From contig JAJFJA010000018.1 in the NCBI GenBank assembly GCA_021774445.1, positions 1 to 41,524 of the forward strand: a stretch of 41,524 nt of DNA. The letters run 5' to 3'. Below are positions 7,971 through 16,203 of this stretch, piece after piece. Position 1 is the stretch's first letter, and the number at the start of each line of letters is the position of its first letter. The notes under the pieces are model-generated. The model ran no database searches, had not been told where the DNA came from, and saw nothing but the letters and a program-made list of their open reading frames with translations. This DNA is from Alphaproteobacteria bacterium. GTDB taxonomy: Bacteria; Pseudomonadota; Alphaproteobacteria; UBA6615. Position numbers and translations under genes: made by a program.

Positions 7971-9008
7971 TCAGCCGCCGGTCCAGGCGCCCGAGCACAG
8001 CTCATCGATACCGTACAACGCCCCATCATATCCGCGCAGCGCGACCGTCTCGAGATTATCGAGCGTAACAGCCGGATTCGGGGTGAAGTTGAGGTAGTTT
8101 TCCAGCGTACCCGTCTCCAGGTACTCGGTCGCCATCTTGATGGCGAGTTGGCCCTCATGCAGGGGCGACTGCAGGGTCGTACCGTACTGTTTGCCCTCTT
8201 CGATGAGTTGCTTGTCGCCATTGCAGACGGTGCCCACGGCGACGATATCCTCGCCCATCTTGAAGCCGGCTTCTTCCAGCGCCTTGATACCACCCGTGAG
8301 GATCGCATCATCCATGCCGTAGACGAAGTCGATGCCCTGGTCTTTCACCTTCGCGACCAGCTTCGCAGCGCCCTTGTAACCGTTCGACTGGCCGAAACCC
8401 TCGTCGATGTCCCCGATGATATTCAGCGGCGACCCTTCAATGGCCTCGTTGAAGGCGTTGATCGAAAGACCGTAACCGCCATAGGAATGCGGATAGGACA
8501 ACACGATCACGTTAAAGCCTTCTTCGCCACGCGCCTGCTTGGCCGCAGCGGCCTGGCGCAGCATGTACCCGGCATTCCGCGCCCGCAGACGGTCATCCGG
8601 GCCGGCATAACCGAAGATGAACTGCTTGTCCTGCTCGTTTGGTAGTTGATTGATCTTCAGCACCGGAACACCGGTCTTGTGCAATGCGCGGAGCGACCCC
8701 AGGCCGGCGACGGCGTCGGACGGCCACCACAGGAACACGTCCGGCTTCTTGCCGGCCGCCAACACCTGCTGCACCTGCTGATCCTGTTCGGCCTGATTGA
8801 ACTGATTCTCAAAGACCTCGATATCATAGCCGTTTAGTTCGGCAGTCGCTTTGATACCTTTAATGAATTTTCCGATATACGCCTCACCGGCGGGACCGTT
8901 GAACGAAATGATCAGCGGCTTGTCTTGGGCGAGTGCGCTGGTAGCCATGACACCGATGGCCACGGTGGTTGTGGCCGCAATGGCCACGGCGTGCTTGAGC
9001 ACGGACAT
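7971..9008 (-). CDS. Periplasmic sugar-binding protein, RbsB-type (Peripla_BP_4)
   Basis: The product (345 residues) has a signal peptide of about 27 residues with cleavage after SALA. The mature part has a type-I periplasmic binding fold: an initial LIISFNGPAGEAYIGKFIKGIK strand and helix, a central VIVLSYPHSYGGYGLSINAFNEA segment, and a hinge region FVYGMDDAILTGGIKALEEAGF. It captures the substrate for the downstream RbsA/RbsC-type components. Two cysteines in the last third (TVCNGDK and ELCSG) could form a disulfide. AGGAGG lies eight bases before ATG 9008. This is the first gene of the leftward operon and shares a 244-base control region with the divergent SDR operon. Confidence 0.94.
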   Translation of the reverse strand: MSVLKHAVAIAATTTVAIGVMATSALAQDKPLIISFNGPAGEAYIGKFIKGIKATAELNGYDIEVFENQFNQAEQDQQVQQVLAAGKKPDVFLWWPSDAVAGLGSLRALHKTGVPVLKINQLPNEQDKQFIFGYAGPDDRLRARNAGYMLRQAAAAKQARGEEGFNVIVLSYPHSYGGYGLSINAFNEAIEGSPLNIIGDIDEGFGQSNGYKGAAKLVAKVKDQGIDFVYGMDDAILTGGIKALEEAGFKMGEDIVAVGTVCNGDKQLIEEGKQYGTTLQSPLHEGQLAIKMATEYLETGTLENYLNFTPNPAVTLDNLETVALRGYDGALYGIDELCSGAWTGG

Positions 9009-9099
9009 CTTAGGCTCCTCCTACTTTGTCCATTTCTGACGGATTCGATTGCTTTCAACGGATCATTGTCCACGCTCTTCGGCCTGTGTACCGCAAATC

Positions 9100-9133
9100 G
9101 ATCCAATCTGGATCTTTTTTCTCCGTTTTGGAT
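9100..9133. promoter_or_regulatory. Two candidate operators (TCC-N5-GGA) in the divergent control region
   Basis: The first site, GATCCAATCTGGATC (9100-9114), is a perfect palindrome with a three-base centre. The second, CTCCGTTTTGGAT (9121-9133), repeats TCC-N5-GGA exactly 20 bases further on, so both lie on the same DNA face. A degenerate copy, GTCCATTTCTGAC, lies at 9028-9040 nearer the binding-protein start. The same motif recurs before the other regulator and before the second transporter. I infer it is bound by the winged-helix/solute-binding regulators. No clear -35/-10 pair was recognised. Confidence 0.6.
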
Positions 9134-9252
9134 ATTTTTGCCGTACCGAGGTGCCGGAACACCCTCTAGCGTAACCACAATAGTCGTCGCGCGCGGCTCG
9201 CCGGGAAGATCGACCGGGTCATGCAAAAAGGCAAAAGTGAGGGAGATCCGAA

Positions 9253-10056
9253 ATGGATACCGATCGCCTGAAAGGCAAGAATGTCGTCATAACCGGCGCT
9301 GCCCAAGGCATGGGCGCCGCAATCGCGGAGCATTATGCGGCGCAGGGCGCCAAAGTCTGCGTGACCGACGTCAACATCGATGGCTGCAATGCGGTCGTCG
9401 ACCGCATCAAGGCGCAGGGCGGCGAGGCAATCGCCGTGCAAGTGGACGTCACCAAGCGCCGAGATATCCAGATCGCCATCGAGAGTGCCGTTGGCGCTTT
9501 CGGATCGATCAACGTGATGCTGAACAATGCCGGCATCAACAAGCCACTGATGTTCCTCGATATCACCGAGGAAAATTGGCACTCGATCATGGACATCAAT
9601 GCGCTCGGTGTCTTGCTCGGCATGCAGGAAGCGGCAAAGCAGATGATCAAACAGGGCAAACAAGATTACCCGTACAAGATCATCAATGTCGGTTCGATTC
9701 TGTCCCGCCAAGCATTCGACGACGTGGTGCCCTACTCTTGCTCGAAACACGCCGTCTTGGCGATGATCAATGGTGGCGCCAAGGCCCTGGCGGCAGAGAA
9801 TATTACCGTAAACGGATACGGCCCCGGTGTGGTTCGCACCGAATTATGGGAGCAACTCGACAAGGATCTCGTCGCGATCGGTAAGTTCGAAAAAGAAGGC
9901 GAGTCAATGGATAAGCTCGCCGAGGACATGATCCTTCTCAAACGCTACTCCTATCCGAAGGATGTTGTCGGTACGGCCAGCTTCCTCGCCAGCGCCGAAT
10001 CCGACTACATGACCGGCCAATTACTCATGATCGACGGCGGCATGGTGCTTCAGTAA
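9253..10056 (+). CDS. NAD-dependent short-chain dehydrogenase, acetoin/polyol dehydrogenase-like
   Basis: This 267-residue classical SDR has the nucleotide motif TGAAQGMG (residues 14-21), Asp39 after the second strand (favours NAD over NADP), NNAG at 91-94, and catalytic Ser148, Tyr161 and Lys165. The late segment PGVVRTELWEQLDKDL and the end GQLLMIDGGMVLQ resemble butanediol/acetoin reductases and sorbitol-type dehydrogenases. It probably oxidises a secondary alcohol of an imported polyol to a ketone, or the reverse. GAGGGAGAT precedes the ATG. It is the first gene of the rightward operon and is divergent from the binding protein, so both are likely co-regulated. Confidence 0.9.
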   Translation: MDTDRLKGKNVVITGAAQGMGAAIAEHYAAQGAKVCVTDVNIDGCNAVVDRIKAQGGEAIAVQVDVTKRRDIQIAIESAVGAFGSINVMLNNAGINKPLMFLDITEENWHSIMDINALGVLLGMQEAAKQMIKQGKQDYPYKIINVGSILSRQAFDDVVPYSCSKHAVLAMINGGAKALAAENITVNGYGPGVVRTELWEQLDKDLVAIGKFEKEGESMDKLAEDMILLKRYSYPKDVVGTASFLASAESDYMTGQLLMIDGGMVLQ

Positions 10057-10109
10057 CCCATGCCACCGGCCGCATTTCGCTCCTATTGAACAAACGACAA
10101 GACCGCACA

Positions 10110-10133
10110 GCGCTTAACGGGCCCCTTTAGCGC
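10110..10133 (+). promoter_or_regulatory. Possible small stem-loop between SDR and M24 genes
   Basis: GCGCTTAA and TTTAGCGC pair with one mismatch around an eight-base loop in the 102-base gap. It could be an RNA-processing or attenuation element, but the arms are short and there is no T-run. Confidence 0.3.
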
Positions 10134-10158
10134 CTAACCCGATCCAGGGAGACCACAG

Positions 10159-11457
10159 ATGACCAATGCCCTTTCGCCGCACATACTACGGCCTGAGGAT
10201 GCGGACCCGAATTGGCAGTGGGAGCGGCACATTCCCGCCCTGGGTCACTCGGCCGTAGATTTCGAGCGCCGCGTGGATTTTGAGCGGCTGCGCCGCTACC
10301 GGCTGAGCCGCGCGCGCGAGGCGCTTAAGAACTCGGACTGCGGCGCTTTATTGATGTTCGACGTCAATAACATTCGCTACGTCTCCTCCACCAAGATCGG
10401 CGAGTGGGAACGGGATAAGCTCTGCCGCTTCTGCCTGCTGGCGGGCGACGAAGAGCCAATCGTTTGGGATTTCGGTTCAGCAGCGGTCCACCACCGCATG
10501 TACTGCGATTGGCTACCGGACAGTTGCTGCCGTGCCGGGGTAACCGGGATGCGCGGTACCATCCCGCCGTCCTTCGGATTGATGAAGCGTTATGCCGAAG
10601 AGATCATGTCGGCACTGCGCGAAGCCGGCGTGGCCGACATGCCCGTTGGCGTCGACCTTGCCGAGACAGCGATGTTCTTTGAGCTCCAGGCAGCCGGCAT
10701 GCATGTCGTCGATGGTCAGCAAGTCATGCTTAGTGCCCGCGAGATCAAGAACATCGACGAAATCCATCTGCTCAACCAAGCCGCGTCCATGGTCGACGGC
10801 GTCTATCACATGATCTCGGAAGAGCTGAAGCCCGGTGTGCGGGAATCCGGCATCGTCGCGATGGCAAACAAGATGCTTTATGAGATGGGTTCCGACGATG
10901 TCGAGGCGATCAACGCCATCTCCGGCGAACGCTGTAACCCACACCCGCACAACTTCACCGATCGGATTATCCGCCCCGGTGACCAAGCTTTTTTCGATAT
11001 TCTGCAATCCTATGTCGGCTATCGCACCTGCTATTACCGGACGTTTAATGTCGGTAAGGCGACCCCGTCCCAGAACGACGCCTACGTCAAGGCGCGGGAA
11101 TGGTTGGATCGTTCGATCGAGATGATCCGGCCCGGCGTCGGCACCGATCAGGTAGCGGCCGTGTGGCCCGCGGCGGAGGACTTCGGCTTCCCCGACGAGC
11201 TTTCCGCGTTTGGTCTCCAGTTCGGTCACGGACTCGGACTGGCACTACATGAAAGACCGATCATCTCGCGATGCATCTCCTTGGAGAACCCGATGGAGAT
11301 CAAAACCGGCATGGTGTTCGCGCTGGAGACTTTCTGTCCGGCAAGCGACGGCTATTCCGCCGCCCGGATCGAAGAAGAAGTCGTCGTCACCGACACCGGT
11401 TGCACGGTCATCACACTATTCCCGGCACAAGAGCTACCCATAGCCAACCGTTACTAA
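10159..11457 (+). CDS. M24-family (pita-bread) protein, DddP/creatinase-like, with an altered metal site
   Basis: The 432-residue protein has a creatinase-type N-terminal domain (to about 190) and an M24 pita-bread domain (about 200-432). The N-terminal segment GALLMFDVNNIRYVSS resembles the DMSP lyase DddP. Aligning the usual metal ligands of M24 enzymes gives Asp280, Cys291 in place of the second Asp, His357, Glu390 and Glu405. The second Asp normally bridges both metals, so this protein may bind one metal, a different metal, or none, as in creatinase. The reaction is unknown: peptide or C-N hydrolysis, or a lyase reaction. It is joined by only five bases to E1 alpha, which ties it to the same pathway. 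Confidence 0.88.
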   Translation: MTNALSPHILRPEDADPNWQWERHIPALGHSAVDFERRVDFERLRRYRLSRAREALKNSDCGALLMFDVNNIRYVSSTKIGEWERDKLCRFCLLAGDEEPIVWDFGSAAVHHRMYCDWLPDSCCRAGVTGMRGTIPPSFGLMKRYAEEIMSALREAGVADMPVGVDLAETAMFFELQAAGMHVVDGQQVMLSAREIKNIDEIHLLNQAASMVDGVYHMISEELKPGVRESGIVAMANKMLYEMGSDDVEAINAISGERCNPHPHNFTDRIIRPGDQAFFDILQSYVGYRTCYYRTFNVGKATPSQNDAYVKAREWLDRSIEMIRPGVGTDQVAAVWPAAEDFGFPDELSAFGLQFGHGLGLALHERPIISRCISLENPMEIKTGMVFALETFCPASDGYSAARIEEEVVVTDTGCTVITLFPAQELPIANRY

Positions 11458-11462
11458 CAGAG

Positions 11463-12485
11463 ATGGCAAAGCGGCGAGCATCATCAAAGGAAGTGTCGAA
11501 CGACGATATCGGCGAGGCAAATCGCCTCGAGCTTTGGCGCCTGCAGGTCGAGATTCGTCACTGTGAGCAACGTGCCTACGACTTGTTTTTGCAGAACCTA
11601 GTCAAAGGCACCAGCCATCTCTCACTCGGACAGGAAGCCATTGCCGCCGGCTTCGCCGCCGCCATGGAACCCGGTGACAAGAGCTTTTGCACCTATCGCG
11701 GGCACGCTCACACCTTGGCCCGCGGCGTGCCGATGGAGGGTGTGCTCGGCGAGCTGATGCAACGCGACTGTGGGCTGATGCGCGGTAAAGGTGGCTCCAT
11801 GCATCTGACGTCGGTCGAGCACGGGGTCATGGGGTCCTACGCCATCATCGGCGCCCATATTCCGATCGCCTGCGGCTCGGCCTGGCGGGCCCAATATCTC
11901 GGGCACCCCGACGTATCGGTGGTCTTCTTCGGCGATGGGACCACCAATATCGGCGCCTTCCATGAGGCACTGAACTACGCGGCGGTCTTCAAGCTGCCGG
12001 TCGTCTTCGTCTGCGAAAATAATCTCTATATGGAATACACGCCGATCGGCCAGATCACCGCTGTCGAGCACCCCGCCGCCGACCGCGCGTCGGCCTATGG
12101 CCTTGAAAGCATCATCATCGACGGCAACGACGCCGATGAGGTCTATCGCTCGGCACGGGCCGCCTACGACAAGGCGCGTGCTGGCGACGGCCCAACGCTG
12201 ATCGAGTGCAAGACCTATCGCCATTCGGGCCATTCCCGGGCCGATCCTGGAAAATACCGTCCCCCTGGAGAGCTTGATGCTTGGAAGAAGCGCGATCCCA
12301 TCAAGATCTATCGCCAGCGCCTATTGAGTTTTGGCGTCACGGAGAGCGTCGTTCAGGGGATCGATGACGAAGCGCTGCGGAAGGTCGACGCCGCCACCGA
12401 GATTTGCAAGGCATCCGAGCTGCCGCCGGAGGACATCCTGACCACCGATGTTTATGCAGATGGGGGTTGGGCATGGCGCAACTGA
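11463..12485 (+). CDS. TPP-dependent dehydrogenase E1 alpha subunit (acetoin/pyruvate dehydrogenase type)
   Basis: The 340-residue product carries the thiamine-diphosphate motif, starting GDGTTN at residue 157 and ending ENN at 185-187. It also has the RGHAH segment (His81) and the phosphorylation-loop-like region MRGKGGSMHL. With the beta subunit it decarboxylates a 2-oxo acid or cleaves an acetoin-like ketone and passes the acyl group to the E2 lipoyl arm. I start at ATG 11463, five bases after the M24 stop; upstream in-frame codons lie inside the M24 gene. The operon setting with an acetoin-reductase-like SDR and an aldehyde dehydrogenase favours an acetoin-dehydrogenase role over housekeeping pyruvate dehydrogenase, but this is inference. 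Confidence 0.92.
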   Translation: MAKRRASSKEVSNDDIGEANRLELWRLQVEIRHCEQRAYDLFLQNLVKGTSHLSLGQEAIAAGFAAAMEPGDKSFCTYRGHAHTLARGVPMEGVLGELMQRDCGLMRGKGGSMHLTSVEHGVMGSYAIIGAHIPIACGSAWRAQYLGHPDVSVVFFGDGTTNIGAFHEALNYAAVFKLPVVFVCENNLYMEYTPIGQITAVEHPAADRASAYGLESIIIDGNDADEVYRSARAAYDKARAGDGPTLIECKTYRHSGHSRADPGKYRPPGELDAWKKRDPIKIYRQRLLSFGVTESVVQGIDDEALRKVDAATEICKASELPPEDILTTDVYADGGWAWRN

Positions 12486-13447
12486 CCTACCGCGAAGCGG
12501 TCGCCGCGGGCATCACCCAGGAAATGGAGCATGACGATCGCGTTGCCCTGATCGGCGAGGATGTCGCCGGTGCCGGCGGCGTGTTCAAGGCAACCGTCGG
12601 CCTACTGGAGAAATTCGGACCAAGGCGCGTCATCGACACGCCGATTTCCGAGGAAGCCATTCTCGGTGCCGCAATGGGCGCGGCGATGACCGGCATGCGG
12701 CCGATCGCGGAGATCATGTTTTCCGACTTTCTGGCAGTGTGTTGGGATTTCGTCGCCAACGAGTTCCCCAAATCGCGCTACATGTCGAACGGACAGCTCG
12801 GATGCCCGCTTGTCGTGCGCACCGGCAATGGCGCCGGATCGCGGTTCGGCGCTCAACATTCCCAGTCGGTCGAAAACTGGGCGATGGCGATACCCGGTCT
12901 CAAGGTCGTCGCGCCATCGACGCCGGCGGATGTCAAAGGTCTGCTTGCGGCATCGGTGCGCGATCCCGACCCGGTTATCTTCTTTGAGCACAAGTCGCTC
13001 TACGCCATGAAGGGCGATGTGCCGGACGGCATACACGTCGACACACTCGGCACCGCCCGCGTCGTCCGCCCCGGCAGCGATTGCACGATCCTGGCCCTGG
13101 CGCTGATGGTGCACCGCGCGCTTGATGCCGCCGATCGCCTGGCAGCCGAGGGGATCGACGCGGAAGTGATCGACGTGCGCTCTTTGGTGCCGCTGGACAC
13201 GCAGACGATCCTCGGTTCCTTGGTCAAGACTGGACGGCTCTACACGGTCGAGGAGAATCCGCGGCTCTGCGGATGGGGCGCCGAAATCGCTTCGATCGCG
13301 GCGGACGAGTGTTTTTACGATTTGGACGGCCCGATCGTGCGCATCACCACGCCCCACATCCCGCTGCCGGCAGCCGACAACCTTGAAGACATTGTCCTGC
13401 CGACACCCGAGCGGATTGCCGATAAGGTCCGGCGGTCGATGGGTTGA
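12473..13447 (+). CDS. TPP-dependent dehydrogenase E1 beta subunit (acetoin/pyruvate dehydrogenase type)
   Basis: The 324-residue transketolase-like subunit starts MAQLTYREAVAAGI, the usual N-terminus of PdhB/AcoB. The pyrimidine-binding Glu is in IGEDVAG or the ISEEAILGAA region, and the catalytic His is in GAQHSQSVE. The C-terminal transketolase domain reads EVIDVRSLVPLD. ATG 12473 is preceded by GGGGG and overlaps the E1 alpha gene by 13 bases, so translation is probably coupled. This keeps the two subunits of the alpha2-beta2 enzyme in equal amounts. Length and motifs are normal. Confidence 0.93.
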   Translation: MAQLTYREAVAAGITQEMEHDDRVALIGEDVAGAGGVFKATVGLLEKFGPRRVIDTPISEEAILGAAMGAAMTGMRPIAEIMFSDFLAVCWDFVANEFPKSRYMSNGQLGCPLVVRTGNGAGSRFGAQHSQSVENWAMAIPGLKVVAPSTPADVKGLLAASVRDPDPVIFFEHKSLYAMKGDVPDGIHVDTLGTARVVRPGSDCTILALALMVHRALDAADRLAAEGIDAEVIDVRSLVPLDTQTILGSLVKTGRLYTVEENPRLCGWGAEIASIAADECFYDLDGPIVRITTPHIPLPAADNLEDIVLPTPERIADKVRRSMG

Positions 13448-13452
13448 GACGC

Positions 13453-14904
13453 ATGAACCCGCACAACATTGATACCGTTCCTACGGACCTGTTTATCGGC
13501 GGCGAATGGCGCCCGGCCTCGGACGGCGGACGCTTTGACGTGATCAACCCGGCCTCTGAGGCAACTGTGGCGTCTGTCGCCTCCGCAACCGTCGAGGACG
13601 CCATCACGGCGGTCGATGCCGCAAGTTCTGCGTTCGCCGATTGGTCCGGCCGGACGCCGCGGGACCGCAGTGAAATCCTCCGCAAGGCGTTCGAGCTGTT
13701 CACGTCACGGCGCGAAGAGTTCGCGGCGCTGATCACTCTGGAGAACGGCAAAGCCCGTGCCGACGCGATCGGCGAGGCGGCTTACGCCGCGGAGTTCTTC
13801 CGCTGGTACGCGGAAGCTGCCGTGCGCAATCTTGGTTCCCTCGGTCACGCCCCGGCCTCGGGCGCCCGTATCCTGGTCCAGCACAAACCGGCCGGGATCG
13901 CCGTTCTGGTGACGCCGTGGAATTACCCGGCGGCCATGGGTACCCGCAAGATCGCCCCTGCCCTCGCGGCCGGTTGCCCCGTTATCGTCAAACCAGCGTC
14001 GGAGACGCCGCTCACCATGCTGGCCCTGATGCCCCTGCTTGAAGAGGCCGGCGTCCCGCCGGGCGTCGTCAACATACTGCCGTCGCGGTCATCCGGCCAA
14101 GTCGTCGACGCCATGCTGCATGACCCGCGGGTACGGGTGGTGTCATTCACCGGCTCAACGGAGGTCGGCCGCAAATTGCTGCGCTCGGCCGCCGACTGTG
14201 TCGTCAACCCGGCCATGGAATTGGGTGGCAACGCGCCGGTCATCGTCTTCGAAGACGCCGACATCGAGCAGGCCGTCGCCGGCACCATGCTGGCCAAAAT
14301 GCGCAATCTCGGCGAGGCTTGCACGGCGGCAAACCGGATCTTCGTCCATCAGACGGTGCATGACGAATTCGCGGACCGACTAGCCACCGCCATGTCTTCC
14401 CTGACGATGGGCGACGGCATGGATCCCTCTGTCGATGTCGGCCCCCTAGTCAACGCCGATACGCGCGACAAAGTCGCCGCTCTTGTGGCAGATGCCGTTG
14501 CCAAGGGTGCGACCTGTCTTTGCGGCGGTGAGGCCCCTCACCGTACCGGGTTTTACTATCCGCCCACCGTACTGTGCGATGTACCACCGGGCGCGACCTG
14601 CGTTGGCGAGGAGATCTTCGGACCAGTCGCCGCACTGCAGCGTTTTAGCGACGAGAGCGAGGTCGTGGCCCGTGCCAACGCCACCGAGTATGGCTTGGTC
14701 GCCTATGTGTTCACCACGGATCTCGCGCGCGGATTGAAGGTCTCGGAGCGGCTGGAATTCGGCATGGTCGGCCTGAACCGCGGCCTGGTCTCCGACCCGG
14801 CGGCACCGTTCGGCGGTGTCAAGCAGTCCGGCATCGGCCGCGAGGGCGCCGAGGAAGGCATGCAGGAATTCCTCGAAACCCAATATATCGCCGTGGAGTG
14901 GTGA
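13453..14904 (+). CDS. NAD(P)-dependent aldehyde dehydrogenase, succinate-semialdehyde dehydrogenase-like
   Basis: The 483-residue protein has the full ALDH-superfamily pattern: Asn157 in PWNYPA, Lys180 in VKPASETP, SFTGSTEVG at 231-239, general-base Glu256 in MELGGN and nucleophile Cys290 in GEACTAANR. The sequence around Cys290 matches the SSADH-like branch. I chose ATG 13453; a TTG at 13444 overlapping the E1 beta stop is less likely. Its place between E1 and E2 suggests that it oxidises the aldehyde released when E1 cleaves a ketone. The real aldehyde is not known. Confidence 0.92.
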   Translation: MNPHNIDTVPTDLFIGGEWRPASDGGRFDVINPASEATVASVASATVEDAITAVDAASSAFADWSGRTPRDRSEILRKAFELFTSRREEFAALITLENGKARADAIGEAAYAAEFFRWYAEAAVRNLGSLGHAPASGARILVQHKPAGIAVLVTPWNYPAAMGTRKIAPALAAGCPVIVKPASETPLTMLALMPLLEEAGVPPGVVNILPSRSSGQVVDAMLHDPRVRVVSFTGSTEVGRKLLRSAADCVVNPAMELGGNAPVIVFEDADIEQAVAGTMLAKMRNLGEACTAANRIFVHQTVHDEFADRLATAMSSLTMGDGMDPSVDVGPLVNADTRDKVAALVADAVAKGATCLCGGEAPHRTGFYYPPTVLCDVPPGATCVGEEIFGPVAALQRFSDESEVVARANATEYGLVAYVFTTDLARGLKVSERLEFGMVGLNRGLVSDPAAPFGGVKQSGIGREGAEEGMQEFLETQYIAVEW

Positions 14905-14907
14905 TCG

Positions 14908-16203
14908 ATGAATGTCCTGATGCCGCAGCTTGGCGAGACAGTTACCGAGGGCACGATCAGCGCCTGGTTCAAATCGATCGGCGACGCGGTAACCGCCGGA
15001 GAAAACCTCTTCGAGATCGAAACCGACAAGGCGGCCATGGAAGTCCAAGCCGTGGAGTCGGGAGTGCTGACGGAGATCCGTGGCGCCGTTGGCGACACCC
15101 TCGATGTGGGGTCGGTCGTCGCCGTGATCGGTGGGCAGGAGCAACCGGCGGCCGCCGAAACCAAACCGGTCGCCACGGCCGTCCAAGAAGGCCCTTCCGC
15201 CGAGGCGCCCACGACCAGACCAAACGGCGTTTCTGCCGCCGTCGATTTCGGTCCCTTCAGCGAAGTTCGGACACCGGAGCGCGGTTACGGACGTGCCGGC
15301 CCTTATGCCGGATTGCGCAGCACGCCGCTGGCGCGGCGTCTAGCCTCGCAGAATAACGTCGACCTCATGGCGGTCGCGCAGCAGGTGAAGGCGCGGGGCG
15401 GCTCTCGCATTGCCAAGGCCGATGTCCTGGCGGTGGCACATGCCGCCCGTTCCCGCCCCGCTACGCCGGGTCTGCCGGGGCCCGAGCGCGCACCGGGCAC
15501 AAAACGGCTGCCACTCAATAAGATTCGCCGCCGCACCGCCGCGCATCTCACCCAGTCTTGGCAGACAATCCCCCATGTCTTGCAAGCGGTCGAGGCAGAC
15601 TTCCATAACGTCGAGAAAACCCGCGCCGCACTGAACGCCCAGTTTAGCGATACGTGGGGCTTCAAACTCTCTTATCTGCCCTTTATCGCTCGCGCGGTTT
15701 GCCTCGCCATCCGCGAGTATCCGTTCGTCAACGCCTCGATTGACGGCACGGATCTGATTGTTCATCCAACCGTCAACCTTGGCGTCGCCGTCGATCTGGC
15801 ACATGACGGCTTGGTGGTCCCGGTTATTCATAACGCCGACGGTCTCAATCTTATCGGCCTGGCGCGGGCACTCAAAACCAAGGCGGAGCAGGCACGTAAG
15901 GGAGCGTTAACACCCGGTGATATCGCCGGTGGCACCTACACGATCTCGAATTCCGGGGGATTCGGAACGCTCATCACGGCACCGATCATCAACCCGCCCG
16001 AGGTTGCGATCCTCTCGACGGACGGTGTATCCAAGAAGCCGGTAATTGTAGATACCGAGGACGGCGAGCATATCGCCATCCGGCCGGTCGGCATCTTGGC
16101 GCAGAGTTTTGATCATCGCGCCTTCGATGGCGCATACTCGGCATCGTTTCTCGGCGAGGTGCGCCGGGCCCTCGAGACCCGCGATTGGCGGCAGGAGATT
16201 TGA
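14908..16203 (+). CDS. Dihydrolipoamide acyltransferase (E2) with one lipoyl domain
   Basis: Domains in order are a lipoyl domain (residues 1-75) with lipoylated Lys41 in ETDKAAMEV, an alanine/proline-rich linker, a peripheral-subunit-binding domain (about 133-172, STPLARRLASQNNVDL) and a catalytic acyltransferase domain (about 195-431) with His403 and Asp407 in HRAFDG. This E2 takes the acyl group formed by E1 and transfers it to CoA. The gene starts three bases after the aldehyde dehydrogenase stop. No E3 (dihydrolipoamide dehydrogenase) gene is in the window, although the subunit-binding domain implies that one is recruited. Confidence 0.93.
   Translation: MNVLMPQLGETVTEGTISAWFKSIGDAVTAGENLFEIETDKAAMEVQAVESGVLTEIRGAVGDTLDVGSVVAVIGGQEQPAAAETKPVATAVQEGPSAEAPTTRPNGVSAAVDFGPFSEVRTPERGYGRAGPYAGLRSTPLARRLASQNNVDLMAVAQQVKARGGSRIAKADVLAVAHAARSRPATPGLPGPERAPGTKRLPLNKIRRRTAAHLTQSWQTIPHVLQAVEADFHNVEKTRAALNAQFSDTWGFKLSYLPFIARAVCLAIREYPFVNASIDGTDLIVHPTVNLGVAVDLAHDGLVVPVIHNADGLNLIGLARALKTKAEQARKGALTPGDIAGGTYTISNSGGFGTLITAPIINPPEVAILSTDGVSKKPVIVDTEDGEHIAIRPVGILAQSFDHRAFDGAYSASFLGEVRRALETRDWRQEI

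Noticed and set aside
8925..9884. Long plus-strand frame spanning the divergent control region and the SDR
   Set aside because: It crosses a promoter region and overlaps the SDR in another frame; the SDR has intact motifs and a ribosome site.
10132..10138. GCCTAAC heptamer as another integron core site
   Set aside because: No partner half or gene-end context; it shows that the heptamer occurs by chance in this window.
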